A stretch of 38,936 nt of DNA from Curvibacter sp. (lineage in GTDB: Bacteria > Pseudomonadota > Gammaproteobacteria > Burkholderiales > Burkholderiaceae_C): contig DNQP01000056.1 in assembly GCA_003500955.1 (NCBI GenBank), forward strand, positions 2,967-41,902. Reading direction: 5' to 3'. A program made the translations under genes and the position numbers. Below the pieces are notes generated by a model. It was not told the DNA's origin and did no database searches. It was given only the letters and a program-made list of their open reading frames with translations. Of this stretch, positions 8,343-16,782 are shown in pieces. Position 1 is the first letter of the stretch; every line of letters begins with the position of its first letter.

Positions 8343-9116
8343 TCAGCGGTCGTAGACGGCCGCTGCGGGCAGCCCGGCCAAAGCCCGAAAGGCGGGCCGG
8401 GCAAAGTAATAGCCCTGGAACAGTTCCACGCCGAGGTCGCGCAGCGCGAGGTATTCCTCGCGCGTCTCGATGCCCTCGGCGATCACCTTCGTGCCCAGTT
8501 CGCGGCACAGATTCATCATCGCGCCGACGATGGCCCGGCGGCGCACGTCGCGGTCCACGCCGCGGATCAGCGCCATGTCCAGCTTGACCAGATCGGTGTC
8601 GATCTCGGCCAACAGGTTCAGCCCGGCGTAACCCGCGCCGAAATCATCCAGCGCCGTGAGAAAGCCCCGCGCCTTGTAGTGCCGCACGATCTCGCGCACG
8701 TGGTCGATTTGGGTGATGTATTCGTTCTCGGTGAACTCGAAGATGATCTGCCGGATCGGGAAGCGGTAGGTTTCCGCCGCCTCGATGGTGGTGCGGATGC
8801 ACAGCTCGGGGCGGTACACCGCGTTGGGCATGAAGTTGATGCTGATGTAGGAATCGACCTGCAGTTCGGCCGCCTGCTGGATGGCCTTGACGCGGCAGGC
8901 CTGGTCGAAGGCGTAGCGGTTGTCCTCGTTGACATGGCGGAACACCTCGCCGGCCGGCTCGCCCTGAGGGCCACGCGCCAGCGCCTCCTGGGCATAGACC
9001 TTGTGCGTGGTCGCGTCGATGATGGGCTGGAAAGCCATGGCAAAGTCAAAGCCCAGGCCGGCGCCGGCAACACACTCAGCGCAGCCGATCTTGCGAAAAT
9101 TTTTCTGCTCCAGCAT
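8343..9116 (-). CDS. Stand-alone EAL-domain c-di-GMP phosphodiesterase
   Basis: A 257-aa protein that is essentially one EAL domain, expected to hydrolyse c-di-GMP to pGpG. Visible catalytic elements are QEALARG (the EAL motif), INFMP with the Asn ligand, EFTENE, LDDFGAGYAGL with both Asp, KLDMALI with the Lys, VIAEGIET and FQGYYFARP, so it should be active. Before the domain lies a short extension with a Cys-X2-Cys pair (GCAEC, about residues 12-16), a possible metal or redox site. GAGGAGGA nine bases before the start fixes the start at 9116. The M14 peptidase gene lies 23 bases upstream on the same strand, so the two are probably cotranscribed. Confidence 0.93.
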   Translation of the reverse strand: MLEQKNFRKIGCAECVAGAGLGFDFAMAFQPIIDATTHKVYAQEALARGPQGEPAGEVFRHVNEDNRYAFDQACRVKAIQQAAELQVDSYISINFMPNAVYRPELCIRTTIEAAETYRFPIRQIIFEFTENEYITQIDHVREIVRHYKARGFLTALDDFGAGYAGLNLLAEIDTDLVKLDMALIRGVDRDVRRRAIVGAMMNLCRELGTKVIAEGIETREEYLALRDLGVELFQGYYFARPAFRALAGLPAAAVYDR

Positions 9117-9139
9117 TCGGTGATTTCCTCCTCTTGATG

Positions 9140-9988
9140 TCAACGGCGTGCGGCCGGCTCCTGAGCGCCTGCCTCCACACCTGCCAGCGTCACGCCCACC
9201 CAGTCGCGCAGATCGGTCCACATGCGCTGGATTTCCACATTGCGCGGCGTCAGGCGCGCGCTCGGGAGCTCGATGGTAACCACCGGCATGCCCTTGTGCA
9301 CCCCCCCGTAATTGCCCAAGGAGCCCGGGAACACGCCCAATTGGTCGAGGTAGAGGCGACCCAAGCGACGTGGTGGCGTGGTGGGGCCGTCGAAGTCGAG
9401 GATGCCATAGGGCGCATGGATGCTGACGATGAGATTGGGGCGGAAGCGCAGCATCTCATCGTGCAGGTAACGGGTCTCGGGCTCACTCAGGGGCTGGCGT
9501 CCGGGAAAGCGCCGCGGGTCCTTGCGCGTGCGCACCTCCCAGTAGTAGCTGGCGTCACGCTCCCAGTTGGGGGTGGGGAAGTTGCGGTTGAGGTCCACGC
9601 CGTTGGCGTTCACACGTCGCGCCGGTTGGTCGAACAGGCCGTCCGGGTTGAGCGCGGGGATGAAACGCCAGTGCACCTGATCGGGCTCGGCCTGCGCGAG
9701 ACGGATCCAGTGCAGCGCGACCGCGGCCGAGGACAGCTCGTCACCATGCATGCCGCCGATCACCAGCACGCGCAGACGTGGCGCCATGGGCTGCACGTCG
9801 CGCACATAGATCGTACGGCCACGCACGCTACGGCCCTCGCTGGCCTGCAGCTGGGCGTTCTCGCACAGGGCCCAGCTCACATTGGGCAGGCGGGAGAAGA
9901 ACTCGCCACAGGGACGATCATGGGCGAGGCCGTCCAGCGTGAACATCCACGCCGCGACCGCAGCCACCAGGCTATTCCGGAAACGCAT
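9140..9988 (-). CDS. M14 zinc carboxypeptidase (MpaA-like), exported
   Basis: A 282-aa M14-family metallopeptidase with a signal peptide (positively charged MRFRN, hydrophobic core, cleavage near GLAH around residue 23). Zinc ligands are the His and Glu of GGMHGDE and the His of VSIHAPYG. DLNRNFPT supplies the conserved Asn-Arg pair, and the catalytic Glu is in VTIELPS. Members of this size act on short peptides or on the gamma-D-Glu-diaminopimelate bond of murein peptides. MpaA of E. coli is cytoplasmic, so this exported form would act in the periplasm. It precedes the EAL gene at 23 bases. Substrate is inferred only at the level of the family. Confidence 0.88.
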   Translation of the reverse strand: MRFRNSLVAAVAAWMFTLDGLAHDRPCGEFFSRLPNVSWALCENAQLQASEGRSVRGRTIYVRDVQPMAPRLRVLVIGGMHGDELSSAAVALHWIRLAQAEPDQVHWRFIPALNPDGLFDQPARRVNANGVDLNRNFPTPNWERDASYYWEVRTRKDPRRFPGRQPLSEPETRYLHDEMLRFRPNLIVSIHAPYGILDFDGPTTPPRRLGRLYLDQLGVFPGSLGNYGGVHKGMPVVTIELPSARLTPRNVEIQRMWTDLRDWVGVTLAGVEAGAQEPAARR

Positions 9989-10067
9989 CGGTCCATTCTA
10001 TTGCGCACCGCACGACCGGCATGCGCCCGGCGCCGCCAGGGCCATGCGTTTCAGGTACATTGCCCCC

Positions 10068-10586
10068 ATGTCCCTTGCCTCCCCGGAGCGGCGCGCCCAG
10101 GCGCCCAGCTTCACCCCGACCGAGTTCCGCGCCGCCCTGGGCATGTTCGCCACCGGGGTCACCATCGTCACGGCCCGCGCCGCCAACGGCAAGCTCGTGG
10201 GCCTGACGGCCAACTCCTTCAACTCGGTCTCGCTGTCCCCGCCGCTGGTGCTCTGGAGTCTGGCGCGTGCCGCGGGCTCCATGGCCGTGTTCAGCGCCGG
10301 CTCGCACTACGCCATCAATGTGCTGGCCGCCGACCAGCAGGAACTGGCGCAACGTTTTGCCGCCAAGGGCCTGGACCGCTGGGCCGGCGTGGACCACAGT
10401 GCCGGTGTGGCCGGCGCCCCGCTGCTGGCCGGCGCAGCCGCCACCTTCGAGTGCTACAACCGCAGCCGCTATGAAGAAGGTGATCACGTGATCTTCATCG
10501 GCGAGGTCGAGCGCTGCACGCACCGCCCCGACGCCTCGCCCCTGCTCTTCCACGGCGGCAAGTTCTACGCCGAACATCCGCTCTGA
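10068..10586 (+). CDS. Flavin reductase family protein (HpaC-like)
   Basis: A 172-aa FMN-binding split-barrel protein. The block ALGMFATGVTIVTA, then GLTANSFNSVSLSPPLVLW, and the C-terminal HGGKFY are hallmarks of the HpaC/RutF flavin reductases that use NAD(P)H to supply reduced flavin to a monooxygenase. No monooxygenase gene lies nearby, so the partner is unknown. The start is uncertain: the ATG at 10068 matches the usual length, while the ATG at 10044 has a better ribosome site (CAGGG) and adds eight residues. It is separated by 7 bases from the EamA transporter gene, with which it is probably cotranscribed. Confidence 0.9.
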   Translation: MSLASPERRAQAPSFTPTEFRAALGMFATGVTIVTARAANGKLVGLTANSFNSVSLSPPLVLWSLARAAGSMAVFSAGSHYAINVLAADQQELAQRFAAKGLDRWAGVDHSAGVAGAPLLAGAAATFECYNRSRYEEGDHVIFIGEVERCTHRPDASPLLFHGGKFYAEHPL

Positions 10587-10593
10587 TCCTGCA

Positions 10594-11490
10594 ATGAGCC
10601 AGCGCAAGGAGCACCTCGACGGTGTGGCCGCCAGCATCCTGCTGGCCTGCTGCATGTTCTGGGGTTTCCAGCAGGTGCTGGTCAAGGCCACCCTGCCCGA
10701 GCTGCCGCCGGTCTACCAGGCCGCGCTGCGTTTTATCGGCGCCACGGTGCTGCTGATGCTCTGGTGCCGCTGGCGCGGGGTGTCGCTGCTGCAGCGAGAC
10801 GGGACGCTCTGGCCCGGGCTGCTGGCGGGTTCGCTCTTCGCCGCCGAGTTCGCCTGCCTCTACATCGGTCTGCAGTACACCACCGCGTCGCGCCTGACGG
10901 TGTTTCTCTACACCTCGCCGTTCTGGGTGGCGCTGGTCCTGCCGCTGCTCGTGCGCGCCGAGCGCTTGCGTGCCCTGCAATGGCTGGGCCTGGGGCTGGC
11001 CTTCCTCGCCCTGGTGTTCGCCATGCGCGAGAGCTTTGTGGCGCCTGGCAGCGAAAGGCAGCTGTTCGGTGATCTCCTAGCCTTGGCGGCCGGCCTGGCC
11101 TGGGGCCTGACCACGGTGACCATCCGCGCCAGCAGCCTGGTGCGCTGCCCGGCGGAGAAGCTGCTGTTCTACCAGGTGGCGGTCAGCGCCCTCGTGCTGC
11201 CCGGGCTCTCGCTGGCGCTGGGTGAAACCTGGACGCTGGAGTTCAGCGCCTTCGGCCTCACCTCGCTGCTGCTGCAGACCGTGGTGGGGGCCTTCGCGAG
11301 CTATCTGGTCTGGATGTGGATGCTCGGCCGCTACCCGGCGACCAAGATCTCGGCCTTCGCCTTCCTCACACCGCTGTTCGCGCTGTTGTTCGGCGCGCTC
11401 TGGCTGGGTGAGTCCATCACACCAAGCCTGCTGGCTGCGCTGACCCTGGTGGCGCTGGGCATTGTGCTGGTGAACCGCAGGCCGGGCTGA
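10594..11490 (+). CDS. EamA-family (DMT superfamily) transporter
   Basis: A 298-aa inner-membrane protein with about ten hydrophobic helices in two EamA repeats (residues about 12-142 and 155-292). Typical motifs include the Pro-containing PPVYQAALRF early in repeat one, TASRLTVFLYTSPFWVAL at its end, and YPATKISAFAFLTPLFALLFGALWLGE near the C-terminus. Family members export amino acids and other small metabolites; the substrate cannot be read from sequence. It follows the flavin reductase gene at 7 bases and is convergent with the Bug gene. Confidence 0.92.
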   Translation: MSQRKEHLDGVAASILLACCMFWGFQQVLVKATLPELPPVYQAALRFIGATVLLMLWCRWRGVSLLQRDGTLWPGLLAGSLFAAEFACLYIGLQYTTASRLTVFLYTSPFWVALVLPLLVRAERLRALQWLGLGLAFLALVFAMRESFVAPGSERQLFGDLLALAAGLAWGLTTVTIRASSLVRCPAEKLLFYQVAVSALVLPGLSLALGETWTLEFSAFGLTSLLLQTVVGAFASYLVWMWMLGRYPATKISAFAFLTPLFALLFGALWLGESITPSLLAALTLVALGIVLVNRRPG

Positions 11491-11514
11491 GCCGACCTGC
11501 GTGCGGTCTCATGC

Positions 11515-12504
11515 TCAGATCTTGCCCGCCGCCTTGAGGCGCTCGATCGTGGCCTTCTCGGCCGCGAAGGTGCGTTCGGCATAGGCCGTGTACTCGGCCG
11601 TGCTCATGTAGATGCTGGGCATGTAGAACTTGTCCAGCGTGTCCTGCACGCGCTGGTCTTCCAGCGTCTGACGGAAGGCGTCGTGGATGACCTTGACCAG
11701 GGCCGGGTCCATGTTCTTCGGGCCGCCAATGCCGAAGGGCGATTCGGTCACCGTGTCCCAGCCACTTTCCTTGACCGTCGGCACATCGGGGAAGGCCTTG
11801 TTGCGCTTGCTGCCCAGCGTGGCCAGCAGGTTGAGCTTGCCCGCCACCACGTGCGGCGCAAACTCGGTGGTGCCACTCATGAGCGGGATATGTCCGCCCA
11901 GGATGGCCTGCAGGATCTCGGCCGAGCCCTTGTAGGGGATGTCCTGCAACACGATGCCGGCCTTGGCGGCGAACTCCTCGATGGCCAGGTGCGGCGTGGT
12001 GCCCGTGCCCGTGTGGCCGTAGTTGACCTTGCCCGGATTGGCCTTGGCATAGGCGACCATTTCCTTGAGCGTCTTGTAGGGCGCGTCAGGCCGTGCCGCC
12101 AGGCCGAAGGTGTAGCCCGTGAGGCAGACGATGTGGGTGATGTCCTTGACCGGGTCGAAGGTCGTCTTCTGCATGTGCGGGATGCGGTAGATGCCCAGCG
12201 GCAGCTGGGTCAGGGTGTAGCCGTCCGGCTTGGCCTGCACCATGGCCGCGGCACCCAGCGTACCGCCGGCGCCCGGCTTGTTCTCGACGATCACCGTGCC
12301 GCCGAGCGCGCGGCCCGCGGCCTCGCCGAAGGCGCGCATCACCGCGTCGCTGCTGCCGCCCGTGGGCCAGGGTGCGATCAGGGTGATCGGACGGTTGGGG
12401 TATTTGTCCTGGGCCAGGGCCCAGGGACTGACCAGGGCGGGCGCGGCGGTGAGCGCGGCGCTGCGCGCGATGAGCTGACGACGGGTGAGGCGTGAAAATC
12501 CCAT
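11515..12504 (-). CDS. Bug-family tripartite tricarboxylate-type binding protein
   Basis: A 329-aa periplasmic solute-binding protein of the Bug/TctC family, typical of Burkholderiales. The N-terminus LTRRQLIARSAALTAAPALV with ALAQ cleavage looks like a twin-arginine signal peptide. Family blocks include ITLIAPWPTGGSSD, VENKPGAGG, KPDGYTL, VNYGHTGTGTTPHL and PYKGSAE. Ligands of the family are usually organic acids. No membrane subunits (TctA/TctB) lie nearby, which is common for orphan bug genes. The start at 12504 has AAGGAG seven bases upstream. An AATGCA-GA-TGCATT dyad (12519-12532) lies just upstream of the ribosome site and could be an operator. Confidence 0.95.
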   Translation of the reverse strand: MGFSRLTRRQLIARSAALTAAPALVSPWALAQDKYPNRPITLIAPWPTGGSSDAVMRAFGEAAGRALGGTVIVENKPGAGGTLGAAAMVQAKPDGYTLTQLPLGIYRIPHMQKTTFDPVKDITHIVCLTGYTFGLAARPDAPYKTLKEMVAYAKANPGKVNYGHTGTGTTPHLAIEEFAAKAGIVLQDIPYKGSAEILQAILGGHIPLMSGTTEFAPHVVAGKLNLLATLGSKRNKAFPDVPTVKESGWDTVTESPFGIGGPKNMDPALVKVIHDAFRQTLEDQRVQDTLDKFYMPSIYMSTAEYTAYAERTFAAEKATIERLKAAGKI

Positions 12505-12637
12505 GCTTGTCTCCTTGTAATGCAGATGCATTGTGCAACCCATCGCCAGCTCGGGCTGTCACCTAGGTGGCGCGACGCGCTATCGTTATAGTCCGTTCAC
12601 AGCCTTGCCCCCGAGTAGCCCCAGAGAGCCACAGGTC

Positions 12638-12991
12638 ATGCCGCAGCGCAGCGAATTTCTGGACTTCGTCATCGGACAGATGGGGGCCTTGGGCCAGATC
12701 ACGGCGCGCACCATGTTCGGCGGCCACGGCCTGTACTGCAACGGCCTGTTCATCGCCATCATCGCGAGCGAACAGCTCTACCTCAAGGCCGATGCTCAGA
12801 GCCAGCCGCGCTTCGAGGCGGCCGGTCTGAAGCGCTTCCAGTACCAGGCCCGGGGCAAGACCGTGCGGCTGATGTACTACGAAGCCCCGACCGAGGTCTA
12901 CGACGACGCCCGGGTTATGACCGACTGGGGCCAGCTCGCGCTGGCCGCAGCCGTGCGGGCGCGGCGGCCGGCGCGCCAGAAGATGCACTAG
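12638..12991 (+). CDS. TfoX N-terminal domain protein
   Basis: A 117-aa protein consisting of the TfoX/Sxy N-terminal domain only. GQITARTMFGGHGLYCNGLFIAII and LYLKADAQSQPRFEAAGLKRFQY are typical. Full-length TfoX controls competence, but these single-domain relatives are widespread and of unknown function, so a competence role should not be assumed. The ATG at 12638 fits the domain start; the open frame upstream lacks a ribosome site. It is divergent from the Bug gene with 133 bases between them, containing TATAGT at 12587-12592 as a possible -10. Confidence 0.88.
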   Translation: MPQRSEFLDFVIGQMGALGQITARTMFGGHGLYCNGLFIAIIASEQLYLKADAQSQPRFEAAGLKRFQYQARGKTVRLMYYEAPTEVYDDARVMTDWGQLALAAAVRARRPARQKMH

Positions 12992-13004
12992 AAAAATCTG
13001 GCGG

Positions 13005-14255
13005 CTAGACAATGCCCGCGCTGCGCAGCGCCGCGATGCGCGTTGCGTCCAACCCGAGCTCGGCCAGCACCTCGTCCGTGTGCTCGCCCAGCGCCGGCGG
13101 GGCGCGGTGCAGCACGGGCGGGGTGGCGCTCAGGCGCAACGGGCTGGCCACGCTGCGGATCGCGGGCACGCCCTCGGCCGCCTGCGCCTTGGCGGAACGG
13201 GGCTGCTCGATCGCCAGACCGCGCGCCTGTACCTGCGCATCGGCAAAGGCTTGGGCGATGTCGTTGATCGGCCCGCAGGGTACGGCATGGTGTTCGAGCG
13301 CGGCAATCCATTCGGCCGTGCTGCGCGTGCGCGTGATGGCCATGAGCTGCGGCACCAGTTCCTCGCGGTGGGCGACGCGCTGGGGATTGGTGGCATAGCG
13401 CGCATCCTGCGCCAGGGCCGGCTGGCCGGCCACCTCGCAGAAGCGCGCGAACTGGCCGTCGTTGCCGATGGCCAGCAGCATGGCACCGTCTTTCGTGGGC
13501 ATGTCCTGATAGGGCACGAGGCTGGGGTGGCTGTTGCCCTGGCGCTGCGGCACCTTGCCGGTGTTGAGGAAACCCCCGGCCTGGTTGGCCAGGATGGCCA
13601 TGCCCACGTCGAGCAGGGACATGTCGATGTGCTGGCCCTCGCCGGTGCGGTGCCGGACCTCCAGCGCCGCGAGGATGGCCGTGGCCGCATAGACGCCGGT
13701 GAAGATGTCGGTCAGCGCCACGCCCACGCGCTGCGGGCCACCGCCGGGCACCTCGTCCGGGCGGCCGGTGATGCTCATCATGCCGCTCATGGCCTGCACC
13801 ATGAGGTCGTAGCCCGCGCGCTCGGCATAAGGGCCGTCCTGGCCGAAGCCGGTGACCGAGCAGTAGATGAGCTTGGGGTTGAGCTGTTTCAGGCTTTCGT
13901 AATCCAGCCCGTAGTGCGCCAGCCCACCTACCTTGAAGTTCTCCACCAGCACATCGCTCTGCTCGGCGAGCTGGCGTATCAGCGCCTGCCCTTCCGGCTT
14001 GGCGATGTCCACCGTGATGGAGCGTTTGTTGCGGTTGGCGCAGGTGTAGTAGGCCGCGTGCTCTGTGTCCTTGCCCTCGGCGTCCTTCAGGAAGGGCGGC
14101 CCCCAATGGCGCGTGTCGTCCCCGCTGCCCGGACGCTCGATCTTCACCACGTCGGCGCCCAGATCCGCCAGGATCTGCGTGCACCAGGGTCCCGCGAGCA
14201 CGCGGGACAGATCCAACACCTTGATGTGCGGCAGGGCGGCGGGCTTGTTGTTCAT
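13005..14255 (-). CDS. CaiB/BaiF CoA-transferase (probable glutarate CoA-transferase)
   Basis: A 416-aa class III CoA-transferase. Visible family blocks: VLDLSRVLAGPWCTQILADLGADVVKIE, HWGPPFL, NRNKRS, VLVENFKVGG, and YDLMVQAMSG with the conserved Asp near residue 149. The last is taken as the catalytic aspartate that forms the acyl-anhydride. Being next to glutaryl-CoA dehydrogenase and a GcvA-type LysR regulator, it most likely transfers CoA from succinyl-CoA to glutarate. That substrate is inferred from context. GAGGAAAG precedes the start at 14255. A 269-base gap with two strong hairpins separates it from gcdH on the same strand, so the two genes may not be expressed equally. Confidence 0.92.
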   Translation of the reverse strand: MNNKPAALPHIKVLDLSRVLAGPWCTQILADLGADVVKIERPGSGDDTRHWGPPFLKDAEGKDTEHAAYYTCANRNKRSITVDIAKPEGQALIRQLAEQSDVLVENFKVGGLAHYGLDYESLKQLNPKLIYCSVTGFGQDGPYAERAGYDLMVQAMSGMMSITGRPDEVPGGGPQRVGVALTDIFTGVYAATAILAALEVRHRTGEGQHIDMSLLDVGMAILANQAGGFLNTGKVPQRQGNSHPSLVPYQDMPTKDGAMLLAIGNDGQFARFCEVAGQPALAQDARYATNPQRVAHREELVPQLMAITRTRSTAEWIAALEHHAVPCGPINDIAQAFADAQVQARGLAIEQPRSAKAQAAEGVPAIRSVASPLRLSATPPVLHRAPPALGEHTDEVLAELGLDATRIAALRSAGIV

Positions 14256-14296
14256 GTTTTCTTTCCTCTCAGCTTCTGCATTCATGCATCGCGCCT

Positions 14297-14372
14297 GTCA
14301 TCTTGGGTATGCCGGGGGGCCTCAGAGGCGCTGCGCTTTGCCACATCGGCCCCCCGGCATACCCAAGATGAC
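14297..14372. repeat. Long hairpin element 1 (25-bp perfect arms)
   Basis: Arms 14297-14321 and 14348-14372 are perfect reverse complements over 25 bases (left arm begins GTCATCTTGGGTATGCC), enclosing a 26-base loop. No T-run follows on either strand, so it is not an ordinary terminator. The central 34 bases (14318-14351), read on the minus strand, match the core of the second hairpin at 28 positions. Confidence 0.9.
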
Positions 14373-14415
14373 GAGTGGGACGTTGTTGCTCTCGACTCGC
14401 CAACTACCTACGCTG

Positions 14416-14491
14416 CTGAGTTGGGCTGGGGGCGGCGGCCGATTTGGCGAAGCGTAGCGCCTATGGGGCTGCCGCCCCGGGCCCAACTCAG
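14416..14491. repeat. Long hairpin element 2, related core, opposite orientation
   Basis: Arms 14416-14436 and 14471-14491 pair at 19 of 21 positions (left arm begins CTGAGTTGGGC), around a 34-base core (14437-14470). The core GGCCGAT-TGGC-AAGCG-AGCGCCT is shared with element 1 in inverted orientation. The arms differ between the two elements yet stay self-complementary in each. Confidence 0.85.
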
Positions 14492-14524
14492 CCGCCCAAC
14501 CCGTCGGCATAGCGAAACAAAAAC

Positions 14525-15721
14525 TCAGTTTGCGAAAGCGGAAATGCCCGTCTGCGCACGCCCCAGGATCAGCGCGTGGATGTCGTGCGTGCCCTCGTAG
14601 GTGTTGACCACCTCCAGGTTCACGAGGTGGCGCGCCACGCCGAACTCGTCGCTGATGCCGTTGCCGCCCATCATGTCGCGGGCCAGGCGCGCGATGTCCA
14701 GGGCCTTGCCGCAGGAGTTGCGCTTGAGGATGGAGGTGATCTCCACCGCCGCCGTGCCCTCGTCCTTCATGCGGCCCAGGCGCAGGCAGCCTTGCAGGCC
14801 CAGCGCTATTTCCGTCTGCATGTCGGCCAGCTTCTTCTGGATCAGCTGGTTGGCGGCCAGGGGGCGGCCGAACTGCTTGCGGTCCAGCACGTACTGGCGC
14901 GCGCGGAACCAGCAGTCCTCGGCCGCGCCTAAAGCGCCCCAGGCGATGCCGTAACGCGCCGAGTTCAGGCAGGTGAAGGGGCCCTTGAGTCCCTGGATCT
15001 CGGGGAAAGCGTTCTCTTCGGGGCAGAACACGTTGTCCATCACGATCTCACCGGTGATGGAGGCGCGCAGGCCCACCTTGCCGTGCACCGCCGGCGCAGA
15101 AAGGCCCTTCATACCCTTCTGCAGCACAAAGCCACGGATCGGCCCGACGGCGCCGCTCTCGCTGACCTCCTTGGCCCAGACCACGAAGACGTCGGCGATC
15201 GGGCTGTTGGAGATCCACATCTTGTTGCCCACCATGCGGTAGCCGCCGGCGGTCTTGTAGGCGCGCGTGGCCATGGAGTTGGGATCGGAGCCGTGGTCGG
15301 GCTCGGTCAGGCCGAAGCAGCCGATCCACTCGCCCGTGGCGAGCTTGGGCAGGAACTTCTGCTTCTGCGCCTCGCTGCCGAACTCGTTGATCGGCACCAT
15401 GACCAGGGAGGACTGCACGCTCATCATCGAGCGGTAGCCCGAGTCGATGCGCTCCACCACGCGCGCAATCAGGCCGTAGGCCACGTAGTTCAGCCCGGGG
15501 CCGCCGTATTGCTCGGGGATCGTCGGGCCCAGCAGGCCGAGCGCGCCCATCTCGCGAAAGATGGTCGGGTCGGTCTTTTCGTGGCGGAAGGCTTCGAGCA
15601 CGCGCGCGCCCAGACGATCCTGGCAGTAGGCGGCCGCGGCGTCGCGCACCATGCGCTCGTCGTCGCTGAGCTGCTGGTCCAGCAGAAAGGGGTCATTCCA
15701 TTGAAAAGCGGCTTTGGCCAT
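14525..15721 (-). CDS. gcdH: Glutaryl-CoA dehydrogenase
   Basis: A 398-aa acyl-CoA dehydrogenase that oxidises and decarboxylates glutaryl-CoA to crotonyl-CoA with FAD, in lysine, tryptophan and glutarate breakdown. The diagnostic block [18 protein letters not shown] contains the Arg that binds the distal carboxylate. [13 protein letters not shown] and [16 protein letters not shown] are FAD-contacting blocks, and the catalytic Glu sits in [17 protein letters not shown]. Length is normal. AGGAG stands eight bases before the chosen ATG; the frame is open further upstream without support. The gene is divergent from the LysR regulator at 15882, the classic gcdR-gcdH arrangement. Confidence 0.97.
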   Translation of the reverse strand: MAKAAFQWNDPFLLDQQLSDDERMVRDAAAAYCQDRLGARVLEAFRHEKTDPTIFREMGALGLLGPTIPEQYGGPGLNYVAYGLIARVVERIDSGYRSMMSVQSSLVMVPINEFGSEAQKQKFLPKLATGEWIGCFGLTEPDHGSDPNSMATRAYKTAGGYRMVGNKMWISNSPIADVFVVWAKEVSESGAVGPIRGFVLQKGMKGLSAPAVHGKVGLRASITGEIVMDNVFCPEENAFPEIQGLKGPFTCLNSARYGIAWGALGAAEDCWFRARQYVLDRKQFGRPLAANQLIQKKLADMQTEIALGLQGCLRLGRMKDEGTAAVEITSILKRNSCGKALDIARLARDMMGGNGISDEFGVARHLVNLEVVNTYEGTHDIHALILGRAQTGISAFAN

Positions 15722-15798
15722 GGGGGTACTCCTGAAAAACTGCCCGCATGGTACGCCCCGCCCCGCGGCGGCGGCAAACGAGAATTTTGCATCGAGAT

Positions 15799-15813
15799 AT
15801 GATGAAACCTCAT
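15799..15813 (+). promoter_or_regulatory. Candidate LysR (T-N11-A) site between gcdH and its regulator
   Basis: ATGA-N7-TCAT is a 15-base dyad containing a T-N11-A pattern, located midway in the 160-bp divergent spacer. This is where a GcdR-like regulator would be expected to bind. Only one such dyad stands out. Confidence 0.4.
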
Positions 15814-15881
15814 TTATGGACACACCGTCTGACCACATGAAGCCGGTCTGGCCGGTTTTATTTGTGTAGCTTACGCACATC

Positions 15882-16778
15882 ATGCGCCGCAAGATTCCCT
15901 CGCTCCAGGCCCTGGCCTGCTTCGACGCCGCCGCCCGGCACGAGAGCTACACGCGCGCCGCCCAGGAGCTGGCGCTGACCCAGAGTGCCGTCTCGCGCCA
16001 GATCGGCGCGCTCGAGGACTACCTGGGCCTGGCGCTGTTCCGCCGCACCCGCCACGGTGTGGCGCTCACGCCCGAAGGCGCGGACTACGCGCGCCAGATC
16101 GCGCCGCGCCTGCAGGCGCTGGAGCGCGACACCCTGGACGCGATGTCGCGCCAGGGCGCGACCGGCAGCATCAGCCTGGCCGCCGTGCCCACCTTTGCCA
16201 CCCGCTGGCTCATGCCTCGCCTGCCCGCGCTGGCCGCCGCGCACCCGGAGCTGCTGGTGCACATCGAGACCCGCACCCGCCCCTTCCTCTTCGCCGACAC
16301 CAGCTTCGACGCCGCCCTCTATTCGGGCACGGCCGAACAGGTGGCCAACTGGGCCGGCACGCGCGCCACCCGGCTGATCGAGGAAGAAGTGGTCCCGGTC
16401 TGCGCGCCCGCCCTGTTGGGTGCGCGCAAGCGCCTGCAAGCGCGCGACCTGGCGACGCTGCCCCTGCTGCAGCAGAGCACCCGCCCCGAGGCCTGGCGCC
16501 AGTGGTTCGAGGCCATGGACGTGGACGCACCGTCCGCACTCTCCGGCCCACGCTACGAGCTCTACTCCATGACCGTCGCCGCCGCCGCGCAAGGCCTGGG
16601 GCTGGCCCTGGTGCCGCGCCTGCTGATCGAACCCGAGCTCGCGCGCGGCGAACTGGTGGTGGCCTGCCCGCGCCCGCTCAAGAGCGGGCGCAGCTACTGG
16701 CTGGTGCTGCCCGATCGCGGCGAGCCGCGGCCCGCGCTGGCCCGCTTCGCGGCCTGGCTGCAGCACGCCGTGGCCTGA
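15882..16778 (+). CDS. LysR-family regulator, GcvA type (probable GcdR)
   Basis: A 298-aa LysR-type regulator with a GcvA-like start: [37 protein letters not shown] spans the helix-turn-helix, followed by [15 protein letters not shown]. The effector domain follows from about residue 92. Divergent placement from gcdH, with a CoA-transferase behind it, points to glutarate-responsive control of the pathway. That is inferred from context known in other proteobacteria. No clear ribosome site precedes the ATG at 15882. Its stop is only four bases from the convergent GGDEF gene. Confidence 0.93.
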   Translation: MRRKIPSLQALACFDAAARHESYTRAAQELALTQSAVSRQIGALEDYLGLALFRRTRHGVALTPEGADYARQIAPRLQALERDTLDAMSRQGATGSISLAAVPTFATRWLMPRLPALAAAHPELLVHIETRTRPFLFADTSFDAALYSGTAEQVANWAGTRATRLIEEEVVPVCAPALLGARKRLQARDLATLPLLQQSTRPEAWRQWFEAMDVDAPSALSGPRYELYSMTVAAAAQGLGLALVPRLLIEPELARGELVVACPRPLKSGRSYWLVLPDRGEPRPALARFAAWLQHAVA

Positions 16779-16782
16779 GGGG

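Noticed and set aside
12560..12569. CACCTAGGTG, a perfect 10-base palindrome between the Bug and TfoX-N genes
   Set aside because: Short, single copy and not placed at a recognisable promoter; could be chance.
12638..12991. TfoX-N protein as a competence regulator
   Set aside because: Only the N-terminal domain is present and no competence genes are nearby; the family name alone does not support the role.
14297..14372. Hairpin 1 as an ordinary rho-independent terminator of gcdH
   Set aside because: The stem is far longer than usual and no T-run follows on the minus strand.
14416..14491. Hairpin 2 as an integron attC site, because GTTGGGC and GCCCAAC stand at its arms
   Set aside because: The core sequences face the wrong way for attC (RYYYAAC should be on the left and GTTRRRY on the right). 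No integrase gene or cassette array is present, and the related hairpin 1 lacks these motifs.
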